Below are positions 23,737 through 31,625 of a stretch of 64,000 nucleotides of DNA, one piece after another. Below the pieces are notes generated by a model. The model did not search any database. It worked only from the letters and a program-made list of their open reading frames with translations, and was not told where the DNA came from. Location of the stretch: positions 1 through 64,000 of the forward strand of contig CAYPPK010000004.1 in assembly GCA_964412615.1 (NCBI GenBank), written 5' to 3'. Origin of the DNA: CAYPPK01 sp964412615 (lineage in GTDB: Bacteria > Patescibacteriota > Minisyncoccia > Sungbacterales > HO2-52-23). Numbering within the stretch: position 1 is the first letter of the stretch; the number at the start of each line of letters is the position of its first letter. Made by a program: the position numbers and the translations under genes.

Positions 23737-24084
23737 ATGGAAGGAGAAATTAAAGCTACAACCAATCACGAACTGATCCGCAGCTGGGCGGAAAACCGGG
23801 GGGGAAAACCCGCTAAGGCGCCACCGGGAGAGGAGGAAAATATTAACTTGCTTAGAATTAAATTTTCCGATGAGGAAAAAGATTTTAAAGAAACTTCTTG
23901 GGAAGAATTTCTGTATATTTTTGAAGACAAAGATCTTATTTTCCTTTATCAAGACGAATTAGAGGAAGTTAAAAACAACCATTTCCATAAATTTGCGCCG
24001 CGTCACGAATATTTGTCGCCCAACGATGCACTTCTGCCGGAAGAGGAAGAAGAATGGATCATAGAAGCAGAAGAAGACTATTAA
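23737..24084 (+). CDS. small acidic protein (TNHELIRSWAENRGGKPA family)
   Basis: A 115-residue acidic protein. The start NHELIRSWAENRGGKPAKA, then NLLRIKFSD and SWEEFLYIFEDKDLIFLYQD, matches a family of short conserved proteins often mislabelled as 1,4-alpha-glucan branching enzyme. No enzyme motif is present. Function is unknown. The C-terminus is very Glu-rich. Confidence 0.55.
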   Translation: MEGEIKATTNHELIRSWAENRGGKPAKAPPGEEENINLLRIKFSDEEKDFKETSWEEFLYIFEDKDLIFLYQDELEEVKNNHFHKFAPRHEYLSPNDALLPEEEEEWIIEAEEDY

Positions 24085-24100
24085 AAATTAATTTATTGAA

Positions 24101-24535
24101 ATGATCACCTTTGAAAAAAGAGAAGAAAGAGAAATAAGGTCTCCAGAAGATAAATTATTAACGGACGGAAAATTTCCCGATTACCAGGCTTATAAAGTTC
24201 TTTATGCCGGCTATGTCATCATCCCCATCGTAGCGGGAGCCGACAAGTATTTTAACCTGCTGGCCGATTGGGATAAATACCTGGCTCCGGTAATACCGCA
24301 GATTCTGGGTATCAGCGGGGCAACTATCATGCTCGGGGTAGGAGCGGTAGAAGTTCTGGCCGGAATCATAACTGCCTTCCGGCCGCGTTTGGGTGGTTAT
24401 CTTACGGCTTTCTGGCTTTGGGGGATTATCGTAAATCTGTTGTTGATACCTGCTTTCTTTGACGTTGCTTTACGCGATTTCGGGCTTTCTTTGGGAGCTT
24501 GGGCTTTAGCCAAACTAAGCGAAGAGTTTGAGTAA
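24101..24535 (+). CDS. DoxX-like membrane protein (tentative)
   Basis: A 144-residue protein with about four membrane helices (YVIIPIVAGADKYFNLL, GATIMLGVGAVEVLAGIITA, LGGYLTAFWLWGIIVNLLLI, and the last near GLSLGAWALAK) and a charged N-terminus. The layout recalls DoxX/SURF4-like proteins, with the VAGADKYFN segment at the usual place. Function is not predictable. Confidence 0.5.
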   Translation: MITFEKREEREIRSPEDKLLTDGKFPDYQAYKVLYAGYVIIPIVAGADKYFNLLADWDKYLAPVIPQILGISGATIMLGVGAVEVLAGIITAFRPRLGGYLTAFWLWGIIVNLLLIPAFFDVALRDFGLSLGAWALAKLSEEFE

Positions 24536-24543
24536 AATTTTTT

Positions 24544-24726
24544 ATGCCAAACTACCAAAATTATACAGAAAAACCGACAGCGAAAATTTCTTTCCCGTAT
24601 CTAGGCATCTGGGAGCGGCTATCCGGCCGGGCGGGGGCGGAAATTCAAATCCAATCCTGGGGAGAAGTGGTAGTCATTGTTGCTTGCACCATCATAGCGC
24701 TGTTTTTTATCTCCATGTTTATGTAA
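24544..24726 (+). CDS. small tail-anchored membrane protein
   Basis: A 60-residue protein with one C-terminal membrane helix (VVVIVACTIIALFFISMFM) ending the chain. It begins eight bases after the DoxX-like stop. No family is recognised. Confidence 0.55.
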   Translation: MPNYQNYTEKPTAKISFPYLGIWERLSGRAGAEIQIQSWGEVVVIVACTIIALFFISMFM

Positions 24727-24743
24727 ATTTTAATTTGATTTTC

Positions 24744-24788
24744 ATGCCCGGGGGCTATAAATGCGGAAAGGTCGGAGAGAAAGTTTAA
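24744..24788 (+). CDS. possible 14-residue peptide
   Basis: MPGGYKCGKVGEKV, then stop. It resembles the start of zinc-ribbon proteins such as the one at 23422, so it may be a truncated remnant rather than a functional gene. Confidence 0.25.
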   Translation: MPGGYKCGKVGEKV

Positions 24789-24806
24789 TTTCTAAAATAA
24801 AAATTT

Positions 24807-24905
24807 ATGGCCAGAAAAAAACAACGAGGCGGAGGGCGTTCACGTAAGCGCAATACCGGCAAGCGCCGCCGCGAGAGTCAAGAAAAGGAAAGTATGCGCT
24901 TTTAA
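24807..24905 (+). CDS. tiny Arg/Lys-rich protein
   Basis: A 32-residue protein, MARKKQRGGGRSRKRNTGKR onward, strongly basic, with an acidic last third (QEKESMRF). The composition suggests RNA or DNA binding. It is too short for a family call. Confidence 0.45.
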   Translation: MARKKQRGGGRSRKRNTGKRRRESQEKESMRF

Positions 24906-24925
24906 TCCCCTCTAATATTAAATCG

Positions 24926-24969
24926 GCTTCAAAGCATTCTGGTTATTCGCGGATAACCGGCTTTGAAGC
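24926..24969. other. cruciform-type inverted repeat
   Basis: GCTTCAAAGC facing GCTTTGAAGC, enclosing GGTTAT/ATAACC. There is no T run, so it is not a clear terminator; it may act as an mRNA structure before the next small gene. Confidence 0.45.
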
Positions 24970-24983
24970 ACAGCAACAAAAAA

Positions 24984-25100
24984 ATGGCGGAAAAAACTAT
25001 CTTTTGGAAATGTCCGGAATGCGGCTATGAAGCCGCGGATGCCAAGGAGCGCGACCAGCACTTGGAGATGGGGCATGATGAAGATTTAGAGGAAGAATAA
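24984..25100 (+). CDS. tiny C2H2-like zinc-finger protein
   Basis: A 38-residue protein with KCPECGYEAADAKERDQHLE followed by MGHDED: two cysteines and two histidines in C2H2 finger spacing, then an acidic tail. Bacterial C2H2-like domains can bind DNA or protein. Function is unknown. Confidence 0.55.
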   Translation: MAEKTIFWKCPECGYEAADAKERDQHLEMGHDEDLEEE

Positions 25101-25134
25101 AAAAAGCGACTAGATCATATAGATTTTTAAAATT

Positions 25135-26694
25135 ATGGAAGAAAAAGACAGGCTGGCCCTGGAAGGCGGCGAGCAAAGCAAAAATTTAAGCATCCCCTGG
25201 AATGAATTTGTGCGCGAGGATAAATCAAGGCTGACCAGGATTTTTTATTGGCTGTTTAAATTCCTGGATTATCCGGCGACTTTCCCCATTAACTTTAAAA
25301 ATCGTCAAGATTTTTTATTCTTGCCGGAAACCCTAAGCGCCAAAAAACATTGGCGCCACGAAACCATATCTTTACTTATCACCTTAACGGCGAGCCTCGC
25401 CCTGCTATTGGGGTTAGTCATTTACGTTACTGGCTTATCATTGCTGACTTTCATTTCCAGCTTGATTGCCTTTTTTTATTTCGCCATGATGGCTTTTAAA
25501 CTGTTTGTGGTTTATAAGTCCATCGCTGCTCCTTTTATTGAAGTATCGGAAAAAGAATTACAAGCCTTAAAGAAGGAAGACCTTCCTTCTTACACTATTT
25601 TAGTGCCGCTTTATCGGGAAGAAAAAGTAATCCCCCAAGTAATAAAAGCCATGACCGCGATTGATTATCCTCCGGAAAAGTTGAAAATCCTAATCACGCT
25701 GGAAAAACACGATTGGGAAACCCAGGCGGCTATAGCTGAGATAGGGCTGCCGGCGCATTTCCAGGTTGTCATGCTGCCCAAAGTCCCGCCGCAAACCAAA
25801 CCGAAAGCTCTGAACGTGGCTTTTCTGAAAGCGGAAGCTGATTTTTTGGTAATCTATGACGCGGAAATTTTACCTGATCCGGATCAGCTCAAAAAAGCTT
25901 GGGTGGCTTTCCGCAAAAATCCGGAATTGGGCTGTTTGCAAACCAGGTTGGATCACTACAACACCAATCAAAATCTGCTGACCAAACTTTTTAATGCCGA
26001 ATTCTCTTTTTATTATGATTTATTTCTGCCGGGTCTCCAGCGCTTGGATCTTCCCATTCCTCTTTCCGGACACAGTACGCATTTTCGCTATCAAGCCTTG
26101 AAGGAAATAGGCGCTTGGGATCCTTACAATGTTACCGAAGATTGCGATACCGGCATGCGGCTGTATCGCCGCGGCTATCGAACGGCCGTGCTGGATTCTT
26201 TCAGCCGGGAAGAAGCAACCAGTACGTTGGACGGCTGGATTCGGCAGCGGACGCGCTGGATGAAAGGCTTTATCCAGACCAGCCTTGTTCATTTGCGTCA
26301 TCCTTTTCGGTTTAAAACCGAACTGGGCGGTTGGAAAAATTTTTTTGGCTTTTTATTGATTGTACCTTCAACTGCGGCAGTAAATGTATTTAATTTACTT
26401 TACTGGTTTATTTTTGTCAGCTGGATGACAACTCATTCGCCGCTAATAAAAAGTTTTTTCCCGGGACCTATTCTGTATTTATCGGTAATCACTTTTGTTA
26501 CCGGCAATATCATTTTCACTTATCTTAATATTTTAGGCGTATACCGGCGGGGCAGATATAACCTGGTGAAGTTTTCCGCGCTCTCACCGATATATTGGAT
26601 TTTACTTGCTATAGCCACCACCAGGGCTTTTATACAAATGATAACTAAGCCGCACCATTGGGAAAAAACTACCCATGGTTTGCACCTTAAATAA
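25135..26694 (+). CDS. cellulose-synthase-like processive GT2 glycosyltransferase
   Basis: A 519-residue membrane GT2: a cytosolic start, two helices (about residues 78-125), the glycosyltransferase domain (YTILVPLYREEKVIPQVI, LVIYDAEILPDPDQL, TEDCDTGMRLYRRGY), the processivity motif QRTRW in GWIRQRTRWMKGF, then four C-terminal helices. The D,D,D,QxxRW layout is that of BcsA, CslA and hyaluronan synthases. No PilZ domain is present, so c-di-GMP control is unlikely. A GT-C-like protein, GH8-like and GH6 hydrolases follow on the same strand, pointing to a beta-glucan-like polymer. Confidence 0.88.
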   Translation: MEEKDRLALEGGEQSKNLSIPWNEFVREDKSRLTRIFYWLFKFLDYPATFPINFKNRQDFLFLPETLSAKKHWRHETISLLITLTASLALLLGLVIYVTGLSLLTFISSLIAFFYFAMMAFKLFVVYKSIAAPFIEVSEKELQALKKEDLPSYTILVPLYREEKVIPQVIKAMTAIDYPPEKLKILITLEKHDWETQAAIAEIGLPAHFQVVMLPKVPPQTKPKALNVAFLKAEADFLVIYDAEILPDPDQLKKAWVAFRKNPELGCLQTRLDHYNTNQNLLTKLFNAEFSFYYDLFLPGLQRLDLPIPLSGHSTHFRYQALKEIGAWDPYNVTEDCDTGMRLYRRGYRTAVLDSFSREEATSTLDGWIRQRTRWMKGFIQTSLVHLRHPFRFKTELGGWKNFFGFLLIVPSTAAVNVFNLLYWFIFVSWMTTHSPLIKSFFPGPILYLSVITFVTGNIIFTYLNILGVYRRGRYNLVKFSALSPIYWILLAIATTRAFIQMITKPHHWEKTTHGLHLK

Positions 26695-26705
26695 TTTTTT
26701 ATGGC

Positions 26706-28430
26706 ATGCAGATTTTAAGCAAAATAAAAGCAGAATGGATTTTAGTAGGTTTGGCCCTGGGATTGGGCAGTTTTTTTGCCTGGTACGTTTATACTTTGGG
26801 TATTAATACGATTCTCATTGATCAGTTTGCCCACTTGAATACTGCCAGGCAAGTAATTGACAGTATGACGCCGGGAATTACTCAATTGGGTTTTTGGCCG
26901 CCGCTTTTGCATATTATCTTGCTACCTTTTGTGGCTTTTGATTTTCTGTATCGGACCGGCCTGGCCGCCGCCTTTGCCCTAGTCCCGATTTTGGCACTGG
27001 CAGTTTTTTTTCTTTACCGCGTTTTTTTTCTTTTTACTCGCAATCCCTGGGTTAGTTTTATAGGCGGGCTCCTTTTTCTGTTAAATCCTTACGTGCTTTA
27101 TTACGCGGTTACGCCCATGACCGAAGTCTTGTTTTTAGCCATGCTCTTGGGAACAATTTATTTTTTGCTGCTTTGGCTGCGGGATAATAAATATGTTTAT
27201 TTGGTGCTGACGGCCGTATTTATCACGCTGGCCAGTTTAAGCAGATTTGAAGGTTTGCTTTTGGTTCCTTTGGTAGGAGGAATAGTAATTACGGCCATGG
27301 TGCTGGCCAAAAAGAGATACCAGGAAATTGAAGCCAATTTAATTCTTTTCTTTTTTATTGCCGTGCTGGGTGGCGTGGCGATTGTTGCTTATAGCTGGTT
27401 TTTCGGCGATGACCCCATGGCTTTTGTAAACAGCAACTGGTCCGCTTTTAGCCAACAGCAAGATTATTTACGCCCGGCCCAAGGCAGTCTCGGGCAAGCT
27501 TTGCAATACCTGGGCCATGCTTCTTATCATATGCTGGGCAAAACCCAAATCATCATTGCGATTTTGAGTTTTGTTGCTTTGCTCTTTCTTTTCCCGCGCC
27601 TGGAAACTATGGCGGTCGGCTTGCTGCTCTTAAGCCCGTTTATTTTTGATTGGTTTTCTCTTTATCAGGGAAACATTGTGGTTTATGTTGAAGAATTGCC
27701 TCCTTTTGACTGGTTTAATAATGAACGTTATGGGCTATATGCGATAGGATTTGTAGTCTTTGCGCCTGTCTTATTGATATATCGGGGGCTAAGCAGCATT
27801 AAGCACGGCATTGCTGATAAAATGCTTTTGGGAGGAATGGCTTTGCTGCCGCTCTTGCTCTTGCAGGGATATACCTTTTATAAGGTAGCCTTGCAAGACG
27901 AATACCGAGTGGTGCAAGCCGATGCCAGCAAAGCGGCTGCCATAATGGCTAGCCAATTTGCCGCCGCGAAGTTCCTGGCCAACAATTATGATCACGGCAA
28001 AATTCTAATGACCAGGGCCACTTATGACTTGATCGCCTTGCGGGCCGGAATACCCATCCGGAATTATATCTATGAAAGTAATTATCCTTACTATGAACAA
28101 ACACTGCTCGCGCCCTGGTTATTTTCCCGCTGGGTAGTAATGCTTAATCGCCAGGCGGATGCTTCTTCGGATATTTTAAATTGGGTAAAGCAGAATGAAC
28201 GCGTTTCGCAGACTTGGAGCCAGTCTCCGGTTTTCAATCGCTATTATAATTTAGCTTATGCCAACAATTATGTGCGCATCTATAAGTTGGACGAAGCCGA
28301 AGTAAGGAGTTTTGCTTTGTCACAGTCTTTTTCTCCGGAAGAAATTCCTTCTCTGAATCCGGAACTTGCTTGGTGGAATGGTGCCACGGGAGCGGATCTG
28401 GCAGCCGGTAAACGAACCATTAAAAAATAA
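26706..28430 (+). CDS. GT-C-like polytopic membrane protein
   Basis: A 574-residue protein with ten or more membrane helices in residues 10-400 and a soluble C-terminal part. The layout resembles GT-C transferases (ArnT/PMT type), which use polyprenyl-phosphate sugars. Early motifs DQFAHLNTARQVIDSM and GFWPPLLHIILLPF sit where GT-C enzymes place their catalytic first loop. It follows the GT2 gene by 11 bases and precedes the GH8-like gene by nine, so it belongs to the same operon; it may decorate or help export the polymer. Confidence 0.7.
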   Translation: MQILSKIKAEWILVGLALGLGSFFAWYVYTLGINTILIDQFAHLNTARQVIDSMTPGITQLGFWPPLLHIILLPFVAFDFLYRTGLAAAFALVPILALAVFFLYRVFFLFTRNPWVSFIGGLLFLLNPYVLYYAVTPMTEVLFLAMLLGTIYFLLLWLRDNKYVYLVLTAVFITLASLSRFEGLLLVPLVGGIVITAMVLAKKRYQEIEANLILFFFIAVLGGVAIVAYSWFFGDDPMAFVNSNWSAFSQQQDYLRPAQGSLGQALQYLGHASYHMLGKTQIIIAILSFVALLFLFPRLETMAVGLLLLSPFIFDWFSLYQGNIVVYVEELPPFDWFNNERYGLYAIGFVVFAPVLLIYRGLSSIKHGIADKMLLGGMALLPLLLLQGYTFYKVALQDEYRVVQADASKAAAIMASQFAAAKFLANNYDHGKILMTRATYDLIALRAGIPIRNYIYESNYPYYEQTLLAPWLFSRWVVMLNRQADASSDILNWVKQNERVSQTWSQSPVFNRYYNLAYANNYVRIYKLDEAEVRSFALSQSFSPEEIPSLNPELAWWNGATGADLAAGKRTIKK

Positions 28431-28439
28431 TGATTTACT

Positions 28440-29576
28440 ATGAAGTACTTGGGCTTTTTGCTCATCCTTTTGAGCTTAGCTCTGCTTTTGCTTTGGTATG
28501 TATCAGCTAATAACGAAAATAAAGCCAAGGCACGGCAGCAAGAAATCTATGCGCTGGTCAAAGAGCGATATTTAACTTCCACCGGCCGAGTGAACAGCGA
28601 TCCCGGTAAAACCAGTTCCGAAAGCCAGTCTTATCTTATGCTAATGGCTGTTTTAAATAACGACCGGAGTACTTTTGTCCAAGTTTGGAGCTGGACCGAA
28701 GAAAATATGCAAATCAGAGGCGATCATCTTTTTGCTTGGCTCTGGGAAAATGGAGAAATTAAAGATAGACATGCGGCCACCGACGCGGATCAGGATATTG
28801 CCCTGGCCTTGTTAATCGCAGCCGAACTCTGGCAGCAGCCGGAATATTTGCAAGAAGCGCGACTGATTATGCGGGACATCTGGGAGAAGGAAACAAAAAT
28901 CGTAGCCGGCGCCCGGTATTTGGTAGCCGGAGATTGGGCCCAGCAAGATACCAGCGGGGCGGTTACCAACCCTTCTTATTTTGCTCCCTATATTTATCGC
29001 ATTTTCAGCCGAGTTGATCCGGAAAGGGATTGGCTGGCGCTCGTGGAAACCGGCTACCGTATAATGCCGGCTTGCTCCCAACCGCGGGGGCTTCCCAAAA
29101 ATTGGTGCAAATTAAGTAATCAGGGGCAGGTAGTAAAAGATTTTTCTTTCCCGGAGGGAAATGCTGCCAATCTTTTTTCTTATGATGCCATGCGGGTGCC
29201 CTTTCGTTTGGCTTTAGATTACCGGTTGTTTGCGGAAGAACGAGCACGCCGTTTTTTGGAGAGTACCAGCGTATTTTCTTCCGATTGGGGAAAGGAAGGA
29301 AAAATTTTTGCGATTTATGACGAACAAGGGCGACCGCAAGTTTCTTATGAATCGTATGCCAGCTATGGGGCTCAGCTGGCCAGTTTTAGTATGCTGCAGC
29401 AAACCACCGCTGATCGCATTTTTCGCGAAAAAATTGCCAAAGTAAATCCAGACGCAATCAGTTTTTTTGATTTAAGCTGGCTCTGGTTCGGTTTGCGCTT
29501 CTATACTGATGGATATCAAGAATGGCAGAATTTAGGAATTTTTTCCGCCTCTTATTTAAGCCAAGAATTTCCTTAA
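28440..29576 (+). CDS. membrane-anchored GH8-like glycoside hydrolase
   Basis: A 378-residue protein with an N-terminal anchor (FLLILLSLALLLLWYV) and a GH8-type (alpha/alpha)6 domain. The acid is in TSSESQSYLMLMAV (Glu61), typical of GH8 SEGQSYG, and the aspartate segment is ATDADQDIALALL (about residues 113-125). Other GH8 features are FVQVWSWTEENM and FAWLW. GH8 enzymes (BcsZ) accompany bacterial cellulose synthases. It would act just outside the membrane on the nascent chain. Confidence 0.8.
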   Translation: MKYLGFLLILLSLALLLLWYVSANNENKAKARQQEIYALVKERYLTSTGRVNSDPGKTSSESQSYLMLMAVLNNDRSTFVQVWSWTEENMQIRGDHLFAWLWENGEIKDRHAATDADQDIALALLIAAELWQQPEYLQEARLIMRDIWEKETKIVAGARYLVAGDWAQQDTSGAVTNPSYFAPYIYRIFSRVDPERDWLALVETGYRIMPACSQPRGLPKNWCKLSNQGQVVKDFSFPEGNAANLFSYDAMRVPFRLALDYRLFAEERARRFLESTSVFSSDWGKEGKIFAIYDEQGRPQVSYESYASYGAQLASFSMLQQTTADRIFREKIAKVNPDAISFFDLSWLWFGLRFYTDGYQEWQNLGIFSASYLSQEFP

Positions 29577-29731
29577 AAAACCGAATTAAGGGGCTTTTAA
29601 GCCAATTATCCTGTCAATGTCGGTTATCCACATTATTTTTTCATTAAGATAGCGTGAATTTGTCTATTTCATGAAGTTGGAAGCAAACCGCATGGTATAC
29701 AATGCAGGGGTCATCCTAGAGGTGACACCCT
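29577..29731 (+). promoter_or_regulatory. leader and probable promoter of the GH6 gene
   Basis: A weak -10 (GGTATACAAT at about 29694-29703) and AGAGGTGA at 29718-29725 as ribosome site precede ATG 29732. GGCTTTTAAGCC at about 29595 may be a weak terminator of the preceding operon. Confidence 0.4.
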
Positions 29732-31507
29732 ATGAGAAAAAAACTAATTTTTCTTTCGCTCTTTAGTTCTGTTCTTTTCTCCGCGTTGGGAATTTGGCCG
29801 CTGTCAGCGCAAGCTGCCGAAAGGTTTTCGGTAGAAGTTCCGAGTTTTACCCCGGTCCTAAGCCAGGCCGTTCAAGTTCCCGTGCGGGTCAGCAATCAAG
29901 GAAGCGATCTGGGGGAAGTTCTGGTTGATATTGAGATTTACAATGCAACCGGACAAAAAATTAAACAGCAGTACTTTGAAAATCAGTATTTCGGCTTTGG
30001 GCAAACACGGGAATTTGCCGTTAGTTGGATTCCAACCACGACCGGTTCTTATACCGTTAAAGTCGGGATCTTCGGCCGAAATTGGTCTCCGCTTTACCTT
30101 TGGGTAAGCAAGGCGCGCGAGGTTATTGTAAATTACGTAGCTGACGCCAATACGGTAACAAATAGTGTAACCAATCTCAGTACTAATCAGCCGGTTGCTA
30201 TGGCTTCCGGGCAAGTTGATGTGTGGTGGCCGGTTGAGGGCGCCCAGCTTTCCGGCAGTCATCCATTCAAAGCACTGGTAAAAGATCTGCCAGTAACCAA
30301 GTACCAGATGTTTTGGCAAGTTGATGGTGATCGGCTTAATTTGATGTTTGACAACTATCGGGATTATCCTCACAAAGAAGTGCAGGTTGATTTAAGCGGC
30401 TGGAAGTGGAAAGGAGCCGGTCCTTACGCGCTTAATTTTGTGGCCAAAGATTTTGCTGGTAAAACTATTGGCGAGCGCCGCTTAGATATTTATACGAGCG
30501 CGGCAACCGTTGACAATCCTCCTCCTACCCCAACCGTAGAGGTTGTTCCAGCTCCGGTGCCAGAACCAGCACCCACGCCGGTTCGAGAGGATCCTCCTTA
30601 TTCACCCCCGGTCAATCAAGTGAATTCCGGAAATCCTTTTGCCGGAGCAAGGTTATACGTCAATCCGTATAACGAGCCCAAACAATGGGCAAATGCTAAC
30701 CGCTATACTCGTCCCTATGAAGCTTCCTTGATGGATAAAATGGCTGACCAAGGACAAGTGCAATGGTTCGGAAACTGGAATTTCAACGTCTACCATGACG
30801 CTAAAAATTGGATTGATGCTTCTGTCAATCAAGGCGCTTTGCCGGTGATAGTGGCGTATAATATTCCGCAAAGAGATTGCGGGGGCTATTCTGCCGGTGG
30901 GTCAGGCAGCGCCGATGCTTACCGCGCCTGGATCCGCACTCTGGCTGATGCTATTGATAATCGCAAGACCGCAGTGATCTTGGAACCGGATGCTCTCTCT
31001 TTGATCGATTGCTTGTCCGCTCAAGATAAAAATTTGCGTTTCAGCCTTTTGAGTGAAGCAATCAATATCCTGAATTCTAAAGGGGGAGTTTCTGTTTATC
31101 TTGACGCGGGTCATCCTAATTGGATTCCGGCCGAAGAGATGGCTAATCGCCTGAAAGCCGCCGGAGTAGATAAAGCACGGGGATTTGCTTTAAATGTCGC
31201 CAACTTCTTTACCAACAACGACAATATAAATTACGGCGAACAGATTTCTCGGCAAATCAACGGCAAGCCATTTGTGATGGAAACGTCTCGCAACGGGTTA
31301 GGGCCTGCTCCTGACCAACAATGGTGCAATCCCCCTGGACGGGCTCTCGGCAATCCTCCCACTGCTAATTCGGGGCAGGCGCTGGTGGATGCGTATCTCT
31401 GGGTTAAAGGACCGTGGGGATCAGACGGCAATTGCAACGGCGGTCCTTCCGCGGGAACCTTCTGGCCGGAATATGCTTTGGGACTGGCCTCCCGAGCCAG
31501 CTGGTAA
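29732..31507 (+). CDS. secreted GH6 cellulase with two accessory modules
   Basis: A 591-residue secreted protein: signal peptide (about 1-29), module A (about 30-135, with YTVKVGIFGRNWSPLYLW), module B (about 161-256, WWPVEGAQLSG to DIYTS), a Pro-rich linker (about 262-297), and a GH6 domain to the end. GH6 signatures are YNIPQRDCGGYSAGGS and VILEPDALSLIDC with catalytic aspartates, HPNWI, and GLGPAPDQQWCNPPGRALG. GH6 hydrolyses beta-1,4-glucan with inversion. Modules A and B recur in the next gene, so both proteins probably bind the same polymer. Confidence 0.9.
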   Translation: MRKKLIFLSLFSSVLFSALGIWPLSAQAAERFSVEVPSFTPVLSQAVQVPVRVSNQGSDLGEVLVDIEIYNATGQKIKQQYFENQYFGFGQTREFAVSWIPTTTGSYTVKVGIFGRNWSPLYLWVSKAREVIVNYVADANTVTNSVTNLSTNQPVAMASGQVDVWWPVEGAQLSGSHPFKALVKDLPVTKYQMFWQVDGDRLNLMFDNYRDYPHKEVQVDLSGWKWKGAGPYALNFVAKDFAGKTIGERRLDIYTSAATVDNPPPTPTVEVVPAPVPEPAPTPVREDPPYSPPVNQVNSGNPFAGARLYVNPYNEPKQWANANRYTRPYEASLMDKMADQGQVQWFGNWNFNVYHDAKNWIDASVNQGALPVIVAYNIPQRDCGGYSAGGSGSADAYRAWIRTLADAIDNRKTAVILEPDALSLIDCLSAQDKNLRFSLLSEAINILNSKGGVSVYLDAGHPNWIPAEEMANRLKAAGVDKARGFALNVANFFTNNDNINYGEQISRQINGKPFVMETSRNGLGPAPDQQWCNPPGRALGNPPTANSGQALVDAYLWVKGPWGSDGNCNGGPSAGTFWPEYALGLASRASW

Positions 31508-31523
31508 AATTAAAATTGATTGG

Positions 31524-31560
31524 CAAAAATTGCGTTTAAAAAAACGCAATTTTTGTTTTT
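31524..31560 (+). terminator. strong intrinsic terminator
   Basis: 14-bp stem CAAAAATTGCGTTT/AAACGCAATTTTTG with an AAAA loop, then T run. Confidence 0.85.
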
Positions 31561-31625
31561 ATTTTTCACACGACATTCATTTTATATTCGTATGCAGGAT
31601 AGGTATCAGCTAACCTAGTTCTTCC

